Positions 26,047 to 36,161 of a stretch of DNA of 64,000 bases are shown here, piece by piece (within the stretch, counting starts at the first letter, position 1; each line of letters begins with the position of its first letter). Position numbers and translations under genes: made by a program. Where the stretch lies: NCBI GenBank assembly GCA_900472605.1, contig UCJD01000033.1, forward strand, positions 62,001 through 126,000, given 5' to 3'. This stretch comes from Hyphomicrobiales bacterium (lineage in GTDB: Bacteria; Pseudomonadota; Alphaproteobacteria; Rhizobiales; Rhizobiaceae). The notes under the pieces were generated by a model. The model did no database searches and was not told the origin of the DNA. It saw nothing but the letters and a program-made list of their open reading frames with translations.

Positions 26047-26886
26047 ATGCATCGTTTCGCATTTTACTCCGGCCTTCTTCTGTGCGCCGCGGCCCTTGCC
26101 GGCTGCCAGACAACAAAGCAGCCCGCGCCCGACAAGACGATCAAGACCTCGTCGATCGTTGCGCCTGAAGGCAAGCAGGACACCGTCGGCAGCGATACCG
26201 CCGAGCAGCCGCGGGCACGCGGGTTTGGCAAACAGCACCACCTTGCCGGCCGCACGATGACCGTGTCGTCGATCCACGATATCCGGTTGCAGGACAAGGA
26301 AGTCATCCTCAGCTTCGACGACGGCCCGATCCCGGGGCGCACCGACCGGGTGCTGGCGACGCTCGACGAATTTGGCGTCAAGGGCGCCTTCATGATGGTC
26401 GGCGAAATGGCGGCGCTGCATCCCGAACTCGCCCGCAAGGTGGCCATGGACGGCAATGCGATCGGCAGCCACACCTACAAGCACGACAACCTCGCGTCCC
26501 TGACCTTCGACATGGCGATGGCGGAAGTCATGCGCGGCGAAGCGGCGGTGACGAAGGCCACCGGCGTCGACGTCAACTTCTTCCGCTTCCCCTATCTGGC
26601 CGATAGCCACAAGCTGCGCGCGGCGATCGCCATGCGAGACATGGTGGTCATGGACGTCGATGTCGACAGCAAGGACTACTTCAACACCACGCCGGCCTCG
26701 GTCACCAAGCGGACGATGGACCTGCTGCACAAGCGCGGCCGCGGCATCATCCTGATGCACGACATCCACAACCGCACTGTCACGATGTTGCCGACACTGC
26801 TCTCCAAGCTGGAGGCCGAGGGCTACAAGGTGGTGACGCTGAAGTTCAAGAAGCCGGTTGCGCCGACCGTTATGGCATCGCTGTAG
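26047..26886 (+). CDS. Polysaccharide deacetylase (NodB-homology) lipoprotein
   Basis: This 279-residue protein has a lipoprotein signal (LLLCAAALAGC, Cys20) and a NodB-type carbohydrate esterase 4 domain. The motifs are ILSFDDGPIP (catalytic Asp and metal Asp), GSHTYKHDNL (metal histidines), FFRFPY, DVDSKDY and ILMHDIH. It probably removes acetyl groups from peptidoglycan or another envelope glycan in the periplasm. No good Shine-Dalgarno is visible. A perfect inverted repeat occupies that region. Confidence 0.88.
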   Translation: MHRFAFYSGLLLCAAALAGCQTTKQPAPDKTIKTSSIVAPEGKQDTVGSDTAEQPRARGFGKQHHLAGRTMTVSSIHDIRLQDKEVILSFDDGPIPGRTDRVLATLDEFGVKGAFMMVGEMAALHPELARKVAMDGNAIGSHTYKHDNLASLTFDMAMAEVMRGEAAVTKATGVDVNFFRFPYLADSHKLRAAIAMRDMVVMDVDVDSKDYFNTTPASVTKRTMDLLHKRGRGIILMHDIHNRTVTMLPTLLSKLEAEGYKVVTLKFKKPVAPTVMASL

Positions 26887-27005
26887 TTCGGCTGCGGAAT
26901 TCGCGGTTCGTAGCAGACGCCGGTGCTTGCCCACCGGCGTCATTCTGTTAAAACAATCGCCCAATAATCATACTTTTGAGCGAAACACCGAAGCGAGCCA
27001 ACAGC

Positions 27006-27932
27006 ATGTCACCCATCAACCTCGCCATCGTCGGCGTCGGCAAGATCGTCCGCGACCAGCACCTTCCCTCCATCGCCAAGAACCCGGATTTCAATCTGAT
27101 CGCCACGGCGAGCCGTCACGGCACCGTGGACGGCGTCCAGAGCTTTACCGCGATCGACGCGATGCTCGATGCCGTGCCCGAGATCGACGCGGTGTCGCTG
27201 TGCATGCCGCCGCAGTACCGCTACGAGGCCGCGCACAAGGCGCTTTCCTCAGGCAAGCACGTGTTCCTGGAAAAGCCTCCGGGCGCGACGCTGAGCGAAG
27301 TTGCCGATCTCGAAGCGCTCGCAGCCTCCAAGGGCGTATCGCTGTTTGCCAGCTGGCATTCGCGCTATGCGGCGGCTGTCGAAGCCGCCAAGTCCTTCCT
27401 CGCATCCACGACCATCGAAAGCGTCCACGTCGTCTGGAAGGAAGACGTGCGCCAGTGGCATCCGAATCAGGATTGGATCTGGCAGGCCGGCGGTCTTGGC
27501 GTGTTCGATCCCGGCATCAACGCGCTTTCCATCGTCACGCATATCCTGCCCAAGGCGATCTTCCTGACGAGCGCGACGCTGGAGTTCCCCGAAAACCGCG
27601 ACGCGCCGATCGCAGCCGATCTGCATTTCAAGAACGCCGACAATATCCCCGCCCATGTCGAGTTTGACTGGCGCCAGACCGGCAAGCAGAGCTGGGATAT
27701 CTTCGCCGAGACGGCTGCCGGAAAGATGGTTCTTGCCGAGGGCGGTTCGAAACTCTCCGTCAACGGCGAATTGAAGTTCGAGGCGCCGGAAGAGGAATAT
27801 CCGTCGCTTTATCGTCGTTTCGCGGAGATCATCAAAGCCGGCAAGTCCGACGTGGATCTCGCACCGCTGCGCCACGTCGCCGATGCCTTCATGCTCGGCA
27901 GGCGCAAGTTCGTCGAAGCGTTCCACGATTGA
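27006..27932 (+). CDS. Gfo/Idh/MocA dehydrogenase, L-arabinose/D-galactose 1-dehydrogenase type
   Basis: This 308-residue NAD(P)-dependent oxidoreductase has the Rossmann start LAIVGVGKIVRDQHLP, EKPPGATLSEV with the catalytic Lys, and WKEDVRQWHPNQDWIW followed by GGLGVFDPGINALSIVT. These stretches closely follow the Azospirillum L-arabinose 1-dehydrogenase as I remember it, so an aldose 1-dehydrogenase of the non-phosphorylative arabinose/galactose pathway is likely. The ATG at 27006 is preferred over a TTG at 26976. No sugar pathway partners are adjacent. Confidence 0.82.
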   Translation: MSPINLAIVGVGKIVRDQHLPSIAKNPDFNLIATASRHGTVDGVQSFTAIDAMLDAVPEIDAVSLCMPPQYRYEAAHKALSSGKHVFLEKPPGATLSEVADLEALAASKGVSLFASWHSRYAAAVEAAKSFLASTTIESVHVVWKEDVRQWHPNQDWIWQAGGLGVFDPGINALSIVTHILPKAIFLTSATLEFPENRDAPIAADLHFKNADNIPAHVEFDWRQTGKQSWDIFAETAAGKMVLAEGGSKLSVNGELKFEAPEEEYPSLYRRFAEIIKAGKSDVDLAPLRHVADAFMLGRRKFVEAFHD

Positions 27933-27992
27933 TTCGAAATTGCCGGACCTCGTGATATTCTGGCGCGGTCCTGAATATCGCAGAGGTTCGGC

Positions 27993-28538
27993 ATGCGCGA
28001 TGATGAAGCCTTCGGCCTGGGGCTGAAGAACCTGACCGTGTCACTTTCGGACGCGAACGCCCTGTGGCACGAGGCCTATGAGGAAGAAGCCGAGGCGATC
28101 CGTCAGGTGCTTGGCGACAAGGCCATCGACATCCAGCACGTCGGCAGTACATCCATCCCCAACATCAAGGCAAAGCCGATCATCGACATCATGATCGGCG
28201 TCCGCTACTTCGCCGATGGCCCGGCCTGCGTCGGCGCGATGGAAAGCATCGGCTACGATTATGCCGGCACCGATATCGTACCCGACGACCATATTTTCGG
28301 GCGCGGCATCAAGGGTGAAACCCGCACGCACCTGGCGCATGTGGTGGAGTATCGCGGCAGCCACTGGAACCGCATGCTGGCGTTTCGCGATGCGCTGCGC
28401 GCCGATCCGGCGCTTGCTCGCGCCTATGAGGAACTGAAAATCGGCCTCGCCGGCGAACATGCCCAGAGCCGAGCCGAATACACCAAGTCAAAACACGACT
28501 TCATCGAGAAAGTGGTCAAGGATGCCGGGATCGGCTGA
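27993..28538 (+). CDS. GrpB/UPF0157 family nucleotidyltransferase-like protein
   Basis: This 181-residue protein is of the GrpB (UPF0157) family, which has the nucleotidyltransferase fold. The motifs are HVGSTSIPNIKAKPIIDI (GS plus DxD-like metal site), HVVEYRGSHWNRML, and KHDFIEKV near the end. Cellular substrates for the family are not well defined. Confidence 0.85.
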   Translation: MRDDEAFGLGLKNLTVSLSDANALWHEAYEEEAEAIRQVLGDKAIDIQHVGSTSIPNIKAKPIIDIMIGVRYFADGPACVGAMESIGYDYAGTDIVPDDHIFGRGIKGETRTHLAHVVEYRGSHWNRMLAFRDALRADPALARAYEELKIGLAGEHAQSRAEYTKSKHDFIEKVVKDAGIG

Positions 28539-28559
28539 CCCCACCATCATGTGATAAGG

Positions 28560-29009
28560 TCAGGCCTTCTTTTCCCAACGCCCCTCGGGCGTCTGCTGCC
28601 AATATGTGAGGCTGTGCCCCTCGCCTTTCAGCTTCTTCCATTGCGCACGGGCGCCTTCGAGCTGTTCCTGGTCATAGCCATCGAACATGAAGACAACGCG
28701 CTCATAAGGATCGAGCGGGGGCGGCTCGGCGCCGGCGACGATGAAGCGGACGGTGGCGCCGTTGATGTTGTCGTCGGCGACGGTCAGGAGGACCGGTTGG
28801 TTGCCGGCGAGTTCTCCCTCATCCGTGCCGTGCGGCAGGAAGCTGTCTTCGCGGAAGGTCCAGAGATGCGCATCGAGCGCATCCCTGTGCGTGGTTTCCT
28901 TCATCTGAACCGCGACGCGCCAGCCGCGCTCGACGCTTTTGTCGAGCAACGGCGGAAGGGCGTCTTCCAGCTTGGATTCGGTCAGATGGTAGAACAGGAC
29001 CTCGGTCAT
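28560..29009 (-). CDS. holC: DNA polymerase III chi subunit
   Basis: Chi links the clamp loader to SSB. The 149-residue protein starts MTEVLFYHLTESKLEDALP and contains RGWRVAVQ, LWTFREDSFLPHG and a FMFDGYD stretch, all typical of HolC. Its ATG overlaps the pepA stop (ATGA). The pepA-holC order is also seen in enterobacteria. Confidence 0.9.
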   Translation of the reverse strand: MTEVLFYHLTESKLEDALPPLLDKSVERGWRVAVQMKETTHRDALDAHLWTFREDSFLPHGTDEGELAGNQPVLLTVADDNINGATVRFIVAGAEPPPLDPYERVVFMFDGYDQEQLEGARAQWKKLKGEGHSLTYWQQTPEGRWEKKA

Positions 29010-30505
29010 GATTCGTAGTTGGCGCGCACCAGCTGATCGAGCAGCCGCACACCATAACCGGATCCCCAGGACTGGTTGATCTCGTCCAGCGGCGAGCCCA
29101 TGGCTGTGCCAGCGATATCGAGATGCGCCCAAGGCGTATCGCCGACGAAGCGGCCGATGAAGTGTGCGGCCGTGATCGACCCCGCGTGGCGACCGCCGGT
29201 ATTCTTCATGTCTGCGAACTTGCTGTCGATCATCTTGTCGTATTCCTTGCCCAGCGGCATGCGCCAGAGACGCTCGTGGGTCTCGGTTCCGGCCGCGATC
29301 AACTGCTCCGACAGCTTGTCGTCGTTGGAAAAAAGGCCGGCCTGGATGTTGCCCAGCGCCACGAGGATCGCGCCGGTGAGCGTCGCGAGGTCGATCATGA
29401 ACTTGGGCTTGAAGCGATCGTTGCAATACCAGACGGCGTCACAGAGAACGAGGCGGCCTTCGGCATCGGTGTTGATGACCTCGATCGTTTGGCCGGACAT
29501 GGAGGTGACGATGTCGCCCGGACGCTGCGCGTTGCCGTCGGGCATGTTCTCGACGAGGCCGATGATACCGACGACATTCGCCTTGGCCTTGCGAGCCGCC
29601 AGCACGTGCATGAGGCCGGTAACGGCCGCGGCGCCACCCATGTCGCCCTTCATGTCTTCCATGCCGCCAGCCGGCTTGATGGAGATGCCGCCGGTATCGA
29701 AGACGACACCCTTGCCGATGAAGGCGAGCGGCGCATCTCCACTCTTGCCGCCCTTCCACTGCATGACGGCCAAGCGCGGCGGACGCACGGAGCCCTGCGC
29801 CACGCCCAGAAGCGCGCCCATGCCCAGCTTGCCCATTTCCTTTTCCGTCAGGATCTCGACCTCGACGCCGAGTTTCTCGAGTTCCTTGGCCTTGGCGGCG
29901 AATTCTACAGGGCCCAGCACGTTGGCAGGCTCGTTGACGAGGTCGCGTGCCAGATTGACACCATCGGCGACGGCCTGCGAGACTTCGAAGGCCTTGGCGG
30001 CCTCAGCTGCCTTCGCCGTGACGATGCGGACCTTGATCGGCGCCTTGCCATCCTTGTCGCTGTTCTCGTCTTCAGACTTCTTTGTCTTGTAGGTATCGAA
30101 GCCATAGGCGCGCAACATCATGCCGAGCGCGAAATCCGCGGCCTGCGCCGCGGTGACATCTACGCCTGGCGCGTCCACAAAAATCGTCACATCCGTCGTG
30201 TTCTTGATCTTGGAGGCGGCAGCACCACCGACCTTCAGCCAATCGAACGAAACCAAAGCGTCCGCCTTGCCCAGACCGATCACGAAGATACGCTCGGCCT
30301 TCGATCCCTCGGGCGCCACGATATCGAGCGCTCCAGCGAGCTTGGCCGAGAAGCCGGCGATCTTGGCGGCCTTGGCCACCACGCCCGATGGGTCGGCGAC
30401 ACCTGCGCCAGCGGCTAAATCGGCCCCCTTGGCCTGCAACAGAATGGCGTATCCACCGGCAATTTCGGCAGATTTTTCAAACGAAATATCGAATTTGGCT
30501 GACAT
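29006..30505 (-). CDS. pepA: Leucyl aminopeptidase
   Basis: This 499-residue M17 family di-metal aminopeptidase is cytoplasmic. The family signature NTDAEGRL is present, together with GKGVVFDTGGISIKP (metal ligands) and DMGGAAAV. The start at 30505 gives the usual less-conserved N-terminal domain. It is upstream of and coupled to holC. Confidence 0.96.
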   Translation of the reverse strand: MSAKFDISFEKSAEIAGGYAILLQAKGADLAAGAGVADPSGVVAKAAKIAGFSAKLAGALDIVAPEGSKAERIFVIGLGKADALVSFDWLKVGGAAASKIKNTTDVTIFVDAPGVDVTAAQAADFALGMMLRAYGFDTYKTKKSEDENSDKDGKAPIKVRIVTAKAAEAAKAFEVSQAVADGVNLARDLVNEPANVLGPVEFAAKAKELEKLGVEVEILTEKEMGKLGMGALLGVAQGSVRPPRLAVMQWKGGKSGDAPLAFIGKGVVFDTGGISIKPAGGMEDMKGDMGGAAAVTGLMHVLAARKAKANVVGIIGLVENMPDGNAQRPGDIVTSMSGQTIEVINTDAEGRLVLCDAVWYCNDRFKPKFMIDLATLTGAILVALGNIQAGLFSNDDKLSEQLIAAGTETHERLWRMPLGKEYDKMIDSKFADMKNTGGRHAGSITAAHFIGRFVGDTPWAHLDIAGTAMGSPLDEINQSWGSGYGVRLLDQLVRANYES

Positions 30506-30631
30506 GTCTTCTCCAGTGGGATCGTTGTAAATCCTCTTGCCCGATCATTCAGGTTTTCACCACTGAAGACAAGTCTTTGTCGCGGTCATCGCGTCCCGGA
30601 TCGCGGGAGTTGCGTCAACAAAGCGTCATGG

Positions 30632-31453
30632 ATGACGACTATTCATCCGAACAAGTTGATGCGACGAGGATCGGTCTTGAACTCCATATTGAAGGCTTTC
30701 AGTCCGATTGCCATACGCGAAGCGGGTTACAGCAGCGCCGACATCTTCAAATTCCTGCTCATCACATGGTTCGCGCTTCTTGCCGTCTTCAGTCTGTTTC
30801 CGCAGATCGACCAGGAAGTCTCGTCGCATTTCTTCACCCGGGAAACCTGCAGCGCCGGCACATCGCTTCGTGAGGTTTGCGGTCACTTTCCCTATCGCCA
30901 GGAATTCACGCTGCAGATCCTACGTACGCTCTTCCTGCGTCTTCCCTATGTTGCCGCGTTCGTACTGCTCTGGAAACTCATCGATTGCTACAGTCACTTC
31001 GGCGCCACCTTCGAAGCCGAGCGTGCGCGCAGGCTGAAGATCGCCCTCGGCTCACTGATCGCCGGGCCGATCGTTCTCGTCAACTTCATCCTGAAAGACC
31101 AATGGGGACGCCCTCGCCCATTTTCCACAGTGGATTTCGGCGGCGCACTCGACTTCGTTCCGGCCGGCTCCACGGCGGGCAAGTGCCTGTCCAACTGTTC
31201 GTTCGTCTCGGGCGAAGCAGCCGGCGCCGGCTGGCTGCTCTGTCTTCTCTTCATCATGCCACGCGCATCGCGACGTGCGCTATTCCTGCCGCTGGCCACG
31301 ATTTCGTTACTGGCACCGGCATTGCGTCTGGCCTTCGGTGCGCACTATTTGTCGGATGTCATTCTTGGATGGTTGTCATCCTTCGTTGTTTTTGCGGGCA
31401 TCCTGGCGCTGACCGATTCGCCACAGGCGGAAAAAAAACTGAAAATTGAATGA
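30632..31453 (+). CDS. PAP2-family membrane phosphatase (lipid phosphatase type)
   Basis: This 273-residue integral membrane protein has about five to six hydrophobic segments. The PAP2 motifs are KDQWGRPRP (K-x6-RP), SFVSGEAAG, and RLAFGAHYLSD (R-x5-H-x3-D). The middle motif has Glu where most PAP2 enzymes have His (SGH). It precedes the LPS transport genes, so a lipid A or undecaprenyl phosphate substrate is reasonable but unproven. The start is uncertain: ATG 30632 or ATG 30659, neither with a clear Shine-Dalgarno. Confidence 0.82.
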   Translation: MTTIHPNKLMRRGSVLNSILKAFSPIAIREAGYSSADIFKFLLITWFALLAVFSLFPQIDQEVSSHFFTRETCSAGTSLREVCGHFPYRQEFTLQILRTLFLRLPYVAAFVLLWKLIDCYSHFGATFEAERARRLKIALGSLIAGPIVLVNFILKDQWGRPRPFSTVDFGGALDFVPAGSTAGKCLSNCSFVSGEAAGAGWLLCLLFIMPRASRRALFLPLATISLLAPALRLAFGAHYLSDVILGWLSSFVVFAGILALTDSPQAEKKLKIE

Positions 31454-31550
31454 ATTTTCGACGGTAGCTTGTCGCAAAAGCAAACCAAAAAGCGTAGATG
31501 GTTTTCGCTGCGTGGCGGCAAGAATTCGCGAAGAGCGTTCAAGGGCGTGC

Positions 31551-32717
31551 ATGAAACTGCTTGAAACATACATATTGCGGCGCGTGGGCCAGATGTTTCT
31601 CGTCGCCCTGTTGCCCGTGCTCGCGATCATCTGGACGACGCAGGTGCTGCAGCGCATCAATCTGGTGACGGATAGCGGCCAGTCTGTCGGGTCGTTCGCC
31701 AAGCTTGCCACGCTCATCCTCCCCTCGATCATCCCCGTCGTTTTGCCATTCGCGCTCGTGATCGGCGTCACCCAGACGCTGACGACGATGAACAACGATT
31801 CGGAGCTTGCCGTTATCGATGCCGCCGGCGCGCGCCGCAGCATCATCTGGCGCCCGATCATCATTCTCGCAGCCGTTATCAGCGCCTTCTCCTTTCTGGT
31901 CGACAACGTCGTCGAACCAAAGGCGAAGACCGGCGCAAGACAAATGATTGCAGCGGCTTACGCCGATCTCTTGTCAACCGTGATTGAAGAGAAGAACTTC
32001 CGCCAGATCGATACCGGCCTCTACGTGCAGATCTCCGAGCGACTGGCCGGACGCGTGCTCAAGGGCCTGTTCGTCGTGGACGAGCGCGACCCGGCGTTCC
32101 AGCTGATCTACTATGCCCGAGAAGGCGCCGTCGACGAGAAGGGCACGTCGCTGATCATGCATGACGGCGAAGTGCACCGAAAAACCACGACCGGCGACGT
32201 GTCCATCATCCGGTTCGATTCCTATTCGTTCGACCTGTCCGACCTTACGCAGAACCGTGGCCAATCCACGCTGCGCGCGTCTGACCGCGAACTGCCGTTC
32301 CTGCTCAGTCCCGACACCACCGACAAGGACTATATCGCCAAACCCGGAAGCTACCGCGCGGAGCTTCACAGGCGCTTGACCGACTGGATGTTGCCGCTGG
32401 TCTTTTCATTGATTTCGCTGGCAATTGCCGGTGATGCGCGCTCGCATCGCGAGGCGCGTTTGCACCCGATGGTGTCGGCGCTGGTTGTCGCATTCGCAGT
32501 TCGATGGGCGACATTCTACGCCGCCAACCAGATCGAAACGAAACCGATCTTCATCGGGATCCTCTACGCGTTGCCGCTCGGCATAAGCGCGATGGCTATC
32601 GCTTCGCTGATCCTGCACAAGCGAATCTCGCTATTGGGCTTCATCGGCAACTGGATTGTCATTGGCTGGCGCAAGCTGCAGAAGCGATTCCCCCGTTCGG
32701 CCGGAGACAAAGCATGA
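31551..32717 (+). CDS. lptF: LPS export permease LptF
   Basis: LptF is one of the two membrane subunits of the LptB2FG transporter that extracts LPS from the inner membrane. The 388-residue protein has the YjgP/YjgQ layout: TM helices at the N-terminus (YILRRVGQMFLVALLPVLAIIW), a periplasmic jellyroll middle (about 130-270), and three C-terminal TM helices. The ATG at 31551 is chosen; the frame extends upstream to a TTG at 31446 with no hydrophobic logic. It overlaps lptG by 4 nt. Confidence 0.93.
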   Translation: MKLLETYILRRVGQMFLVALLPVLAIIWTTQVLQRINLVTDSGQSVGSFAKLATLILPSIIPVVLPFALVIGVTQTLTTMNNDSELAVIDAAGARRSIIWRPIIILAAVISAFSFLVDNVVEPKAKTGARQMIAAAYADLLSTVIEEKNFRQIDTGLYVQISERLAGRVLKGLFVVDERDPAFQLIYYAREGAVDEKGTSLIMHDGEVHRKTTTGDVSIIRFDSYSFDLSDLTQNRGQSTLRASDRELPFLLSPDTTDKDYIAKPGSYRAELHRRLTDWMLPLVFSLISLAIAGDARSHREARLHPMVSALVVAFAVRWATFYAANQIETKPIFIGILYALPLGISAMAIASLILHKRISLLGFIGNWIVIGWRKLQKRFPRSAGDKA

Positions 32718-33802
32718 TTTTCGGTACGCTCGGACGCTATTTCTTCCGTCGCTATGCAACGACGGCGATGTGGTTCTTCCTCGGTGTCATCGGCATCGTC
32801 TATCTCGTCGATTTCAGCGAGACCGCGAGCCGCATGTCGGGTCTGCCGGGCTATACGGTAACCGGCGGCTTGCTGATGACGGCCGTGCGACTGCCGCTCA
32901 TCCTGCAGCAGACCGTCCCCTTCATCGCGCTCTTCGTCGGCATGACCGTGCTGATCGGCCTCAATCGCAAGTACGAATTGGTCGTGACTCGCGCGGCGGG
33001 CATTTCGGCCTGGCAATTCATGTCGCCGTTCATCGCCGGCGCATTTCTGCTCGGCATCGGGGTCATGACGATCCTCAATCCGCTGGCTGCATGGGGACAA
33101 CGGCAAGCGGCGAGCGTCGAGAGCAATTGGCGCGGTGACGCTGGAGCCTCGAAGGGCGGTCCTCAGGTCCCATGGATTCGCCAGATCAGCGGTCAGGACG
33201 ACGTGATCATCGGTGCGCGAAGCGTTCTGGAAGACGGAACGCTGCTGATGGACGCGGTGCTCGTGCACTTCGATTCGAGCAATCACATCGTCCTCAGACA
33301 GGACGCGGCGTCCGCAAAATTGGAAGATGGTTACTGGCTTCTTAAGAACGTTATCGAGCGCCGACCGGGTGAAATCGCTCAGCGTAAGGATGAGGTACAG
33401 GTCCGTACCAATTTGAAACGGGACTTCGTAGAACAGAGGCTTACTGCCCCTGAAACCATTGCATTTTTTGATCTCTCGAACCGAATCAACATTGCCAAAT
33501 CCTTCGGGATTCCGACCAAGGCTCTAGAGACCCAATTCCACTCTTTGTTGTCCCAACCACTGTTGCTCGTGGCGATGACTCTCATTGCTGCAACAGTGTC
33601 CCTAAAATTTAGCCGGTTCAACCAATCGAGGTCCGTGATTCTGGGTGGCATCCTGGCAGGCTTCGTGCTTTATGTGGTCACCGTGCTTGTGAAAGCATTC
33701 GGAAGCAGTGGGGTTGTCCCGCCTTTCGTGGCGACGTGGATTCCGGTCATCGTCGCCTTGGCTTTGGGTGCAACAATTCTGCTTCATCAGGAGGATGGCT
33801 AG
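32714..33802 (+). CDS. lptG: LPS export permease LptG
   Basis: This is the second membrane subunit of LptB2FG, 362 residues with the same layout as LptF (TM block, periplasmic domain about 130-250, C-terminal TM block). Typical features are LGRYFFRRYATTAMWFF at the start and LPLILQQTVPFIALFVG. Its ATG overlaps the lptF stop, and its TAG shares one base with the GTG of lptD, so the three export genes are translationally coupled. Confidence 0.93.
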   Translation: MIFGTLGRYFFRRYATTAMWFFLGVIGIVYLVDFSETASRMSGLPGYTVTGGLLMTAVRLPLILQQTVPFIALFVGMTVLIGLNRKYELVVTRAAGISAWQFMSPFIAGAFLLGIGVMTILNPLAAWGQRQAASVESNWRGDAGASKGGPQVPWIRQISGQDDVIIGARSVLEDGTLLMDAVLVHFDSSNHIVLRQDAASAKLEDGYWLLKNVIERRPGEIAQRKDEVQVRTNLKRDFVEQRLTAPETIAFFDLSNRINIAKSFGIPTKALETQFHSLLSQPLLLVAMTLIAATVSLKFSRFNQSRSVILGGILAGFVLYVVTVLVKAFGSSGVVPPFVATWIPVIVALALGATILLHQEDG

Positions 33803-36147
33803 TGGCGGCAGGCAACCGCAAAAGTGTTCGTAAGCAGTTGGTTGCCCTGTTCGCAGGCGTAGCCCTGTGCAGCTATACCGGCAACGTGCCCGTTGCTATC
33901 GCTCAAGACGCTTTGCAAAACATGAAGCCCAATGTTTCGAAGGAAGCCAAGATGCTTCTTTCGGCCAATGAGCTCGTTTACAACAAAGACGCTGAGGTCG
34001 TTTCGGCCGTAGGCGGCGTGCAGATCAATTACGCCGGCTACAAGATGGTCTCGCAGCGAGTCGAGTACAATCAGAAGACCGGCCGGATGATGGCGCTCGG
34101 CAACGTCGAGCTCGTCAGCCCCGACGGCACGCGCATGTACTCCGACAAGCTCGACGTCACCGATGACTTCGCGAACGGCTTCATCAATTCGCTTCGAATC
34201 GAGACACCCGACAATACGCGCATCGTCGCCGAAACCGGCGAGCGGGTCGGCGGCACCGAGATGATTCTCAACAAGGGCGTCTACACCGCCTGTCTCCCCT
34301 GCGCCGAAAAGCCCGAGAAGCCGCCATTCTGGCAGGTGAAGGCCGAACGCGTCATCCAGAACGGCGAGAAGCACACGATTCGCCTCGAGCATGCGCGCAT
34401 GGAGCTTCTGGGCCATCCGATCGCCTATGTTCCCTGGCTCGTCGTTCCCGACAATACGGTTAAGCGGAAGTCGGGCTTCCTGTTCCCGAGCTTCGTCAGC
34501 GCGCAGAATCTCGGTTTTGGCCTCTCTGTTCCCTACTACTACGTGATCTCGCCCAGCATGGACGCAACGGTTACGGGTACGGGCTATACAACGCAGGGCT
34601 TCCTGGCCGACGCGGAATTCCGTCAGCGCTTCGAAAACGGCACGCACACGCTGCGCATGGCCGGTATCAGCCAGATGAATTCCAGCACGTTCAGTGCGGG
34701 AACCAGCGATGCGCAGAATGATGCTCGTGGCCTGATCGCTTCGAAGGGAGCATTCCAAATCAACCCTCGCTGGGCGTTCGGCTGGGATGTGATGGTGCAG
34801 AGCGACAACAACTTCGCGCGCACCTACAAACTGAAGGGCCTCGACGATTCGACCCGCACCAACCAAGTCTATTTGACGGGCCTCGGGAAGCGTAATTACT
34901 TCGACCTGCGCTCCTTCTATTTCGACGTGCAGGACGCCGATCCTTCGAACACTGCCGAGAAGAAGCAGGCCATCGTCTACCCGGTGATGGACTATCACTA
35001 TGTGGCGCCGCAGCCGCTTGCCGGCGGGGAAGTCTCGGCCGATGTGAACTTCACCAATATCTCGCGTGGCCATGACGACTTCTATGACGTCGCCGGCTTC
35101 GATCGCTACCGTGGCCTTGAAGGCCAGACGTCGCGCCTCACGGGCGAACTTACCTGGAAGCGCACGTTCGTAACACCGGCAGGCGTCCTGATCACGCCGC
35201 TGCTTTCGGCCCGTGGCGATGCGCTGTCGCTCAACATGGACGACCCGGCGGGCTACGCCGGCAACTACGACACCAGCGATGCGGCTACACGCGGTATGGT
35301 GACGGCTGGCCTCGAAATGCGTTATCCGATCCTGGCCACGACCGACAACAGCACGCACGTGTTCGAGCCGATCATGCAGATCTACGCACGCCCGAACGAA
35401 TCCCTGGCTGGCAGGCTTCCGAACGAAGATGCGCAGAGCTTCGTATTCGACGCGACCAATCTGTTCGAACGCGACAAGTTCTCCGGCTACGACCGTATCG
35501 AAGGCGGCACGCGCGCCAATGTCGGCTTCCAGTACACCGGCACCTTCGATAACGGCTACAAGCTGCATGGCATCTTCGGCCAGTCCTTCCAGCTGGGCGG
35601 CCAGAATTCGTTCGACACCGACGATCTCGTAAATGTCGGCGCCGATTCCGGCCTTGAAACCACGCGGTCCGACTATGTCGGTCTCGGCGGTATCGAAACG
35701 CCGCAGGGCTTTGCCTTTGCCGCCTCGTACCGCCTCGACGAGAAGAGCCTTGAGCTTCGCCGTGGTGACCTGACGGCTGGTTTCCAGACCGATACGTTCC
35801 AGAGCCAGCTTCTCTACACGCACGTCTCCGCGCAGCCTGAATATGGCTACGATACGGATAATGACGAGCTGCAGACGCGTGCGACGGTCAAGTTCAAGGA
35901 CTACTGGTCGATCTTCGGCGGTATCGCCTACGATCTGAACAACAACACGTTCACGCGCCAGACGATCGGCCTGACATACGAAGACGAGTGCACGATCTTC
36001 ACGATCGCCTACTCCGACAAGCGCGATACCAGCGACCAGTCGGCAAGCGATTGGACGATCGGCGCGAGGCTGACATTCCGTACTCTCGGCGACATCAATG
36101 TCGGTGACGCCAGCGAGCTTGGATACGGTAACATCTACAACAACTGA
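33802..36147 (+). CDS. lptD: LPS assembly outer membrane protein LptD
   Basis: It inserts LPS into the outer leaflet. The protein of about 781 residues has an N-terminal signal (VALFAGVALCSYTGNVPVA), an OstA/LptA-like domain (NELVYNKDAEVVSAVGGVQI), and a long C-terminal beta-barrel with the LptD motif FLFPSF. The GTG at 33802 overlaps the lptG stop and has AGGAGG 7-8 nt upstream, so GTG is preferred over an ATG at 33736 that lies within lptG. Confidence 0.94.
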   Translation: MAAGNRKSVRKQLVALFAGVALCSYTGNVPVAIAQDALQNMKPNVSKEAKMLLSANELVYNKDAEVVSAVGGVQINYAGYKMVSQRVEYNQKTGRMMALGNVELVSPDGTRMYSDKLDVTDDFANGFINSLRIETPDNTRIVAETGERVGGTEMILNKGVYTACLPCAEKPEKPPFWQVKAERVIQNGEKHTIRLEHARMELLGHPIAYVPWLVVPDNTVKRKSGFLFPSFVSAQNLGFGLSVPYYYVISPSMDATVTGTGYTTQGFLADAEFRQRFENGTHTLRMAGISQMNSSTFSAGTSDAQNDARGLIASKGAFQINPRWAFGWDVMVQSDNNFARTYKLKGLDDSTRTNQVYLTGLGKRNYFDLRSFYFDVQDADPSNTAEKKQAIVYPVMDYHYVAPQPLAGGEVSADVNFTNISRGHDDFYDVAGFDRYRGLEGQTSRLTGELTWKRTFVTPAGVLITPLLSARGDALSLNMDDPAGYAGNYDTSDAATRGMVTAGLEMRYPILATTDNSTHVFEPIMQIYARPNESLAGRLPNEDAQSFVFDATNLFERDKFSGYDRIEGGTRANVGFQYTGTFDNGYKLHGIFGQSFQLGGQNSFDTDDLVNVGADSGLETTRSDYVGLGGIETPQGFAFAASYRLDEKSLELRRGDLTAGFQTDTFQSQLLYTHVSAQPEYGYDTDNDELQTRATVKFKDYWSIFGGIAYDLNNNTFTRQTIGLTYEDECTIFTIAYSDKRDTSDQSASDWTIGARLTFRTLGDINVGDASELGYGNIYNN

Positions 36148-36161
36148 TCGATTTTGCAGCA

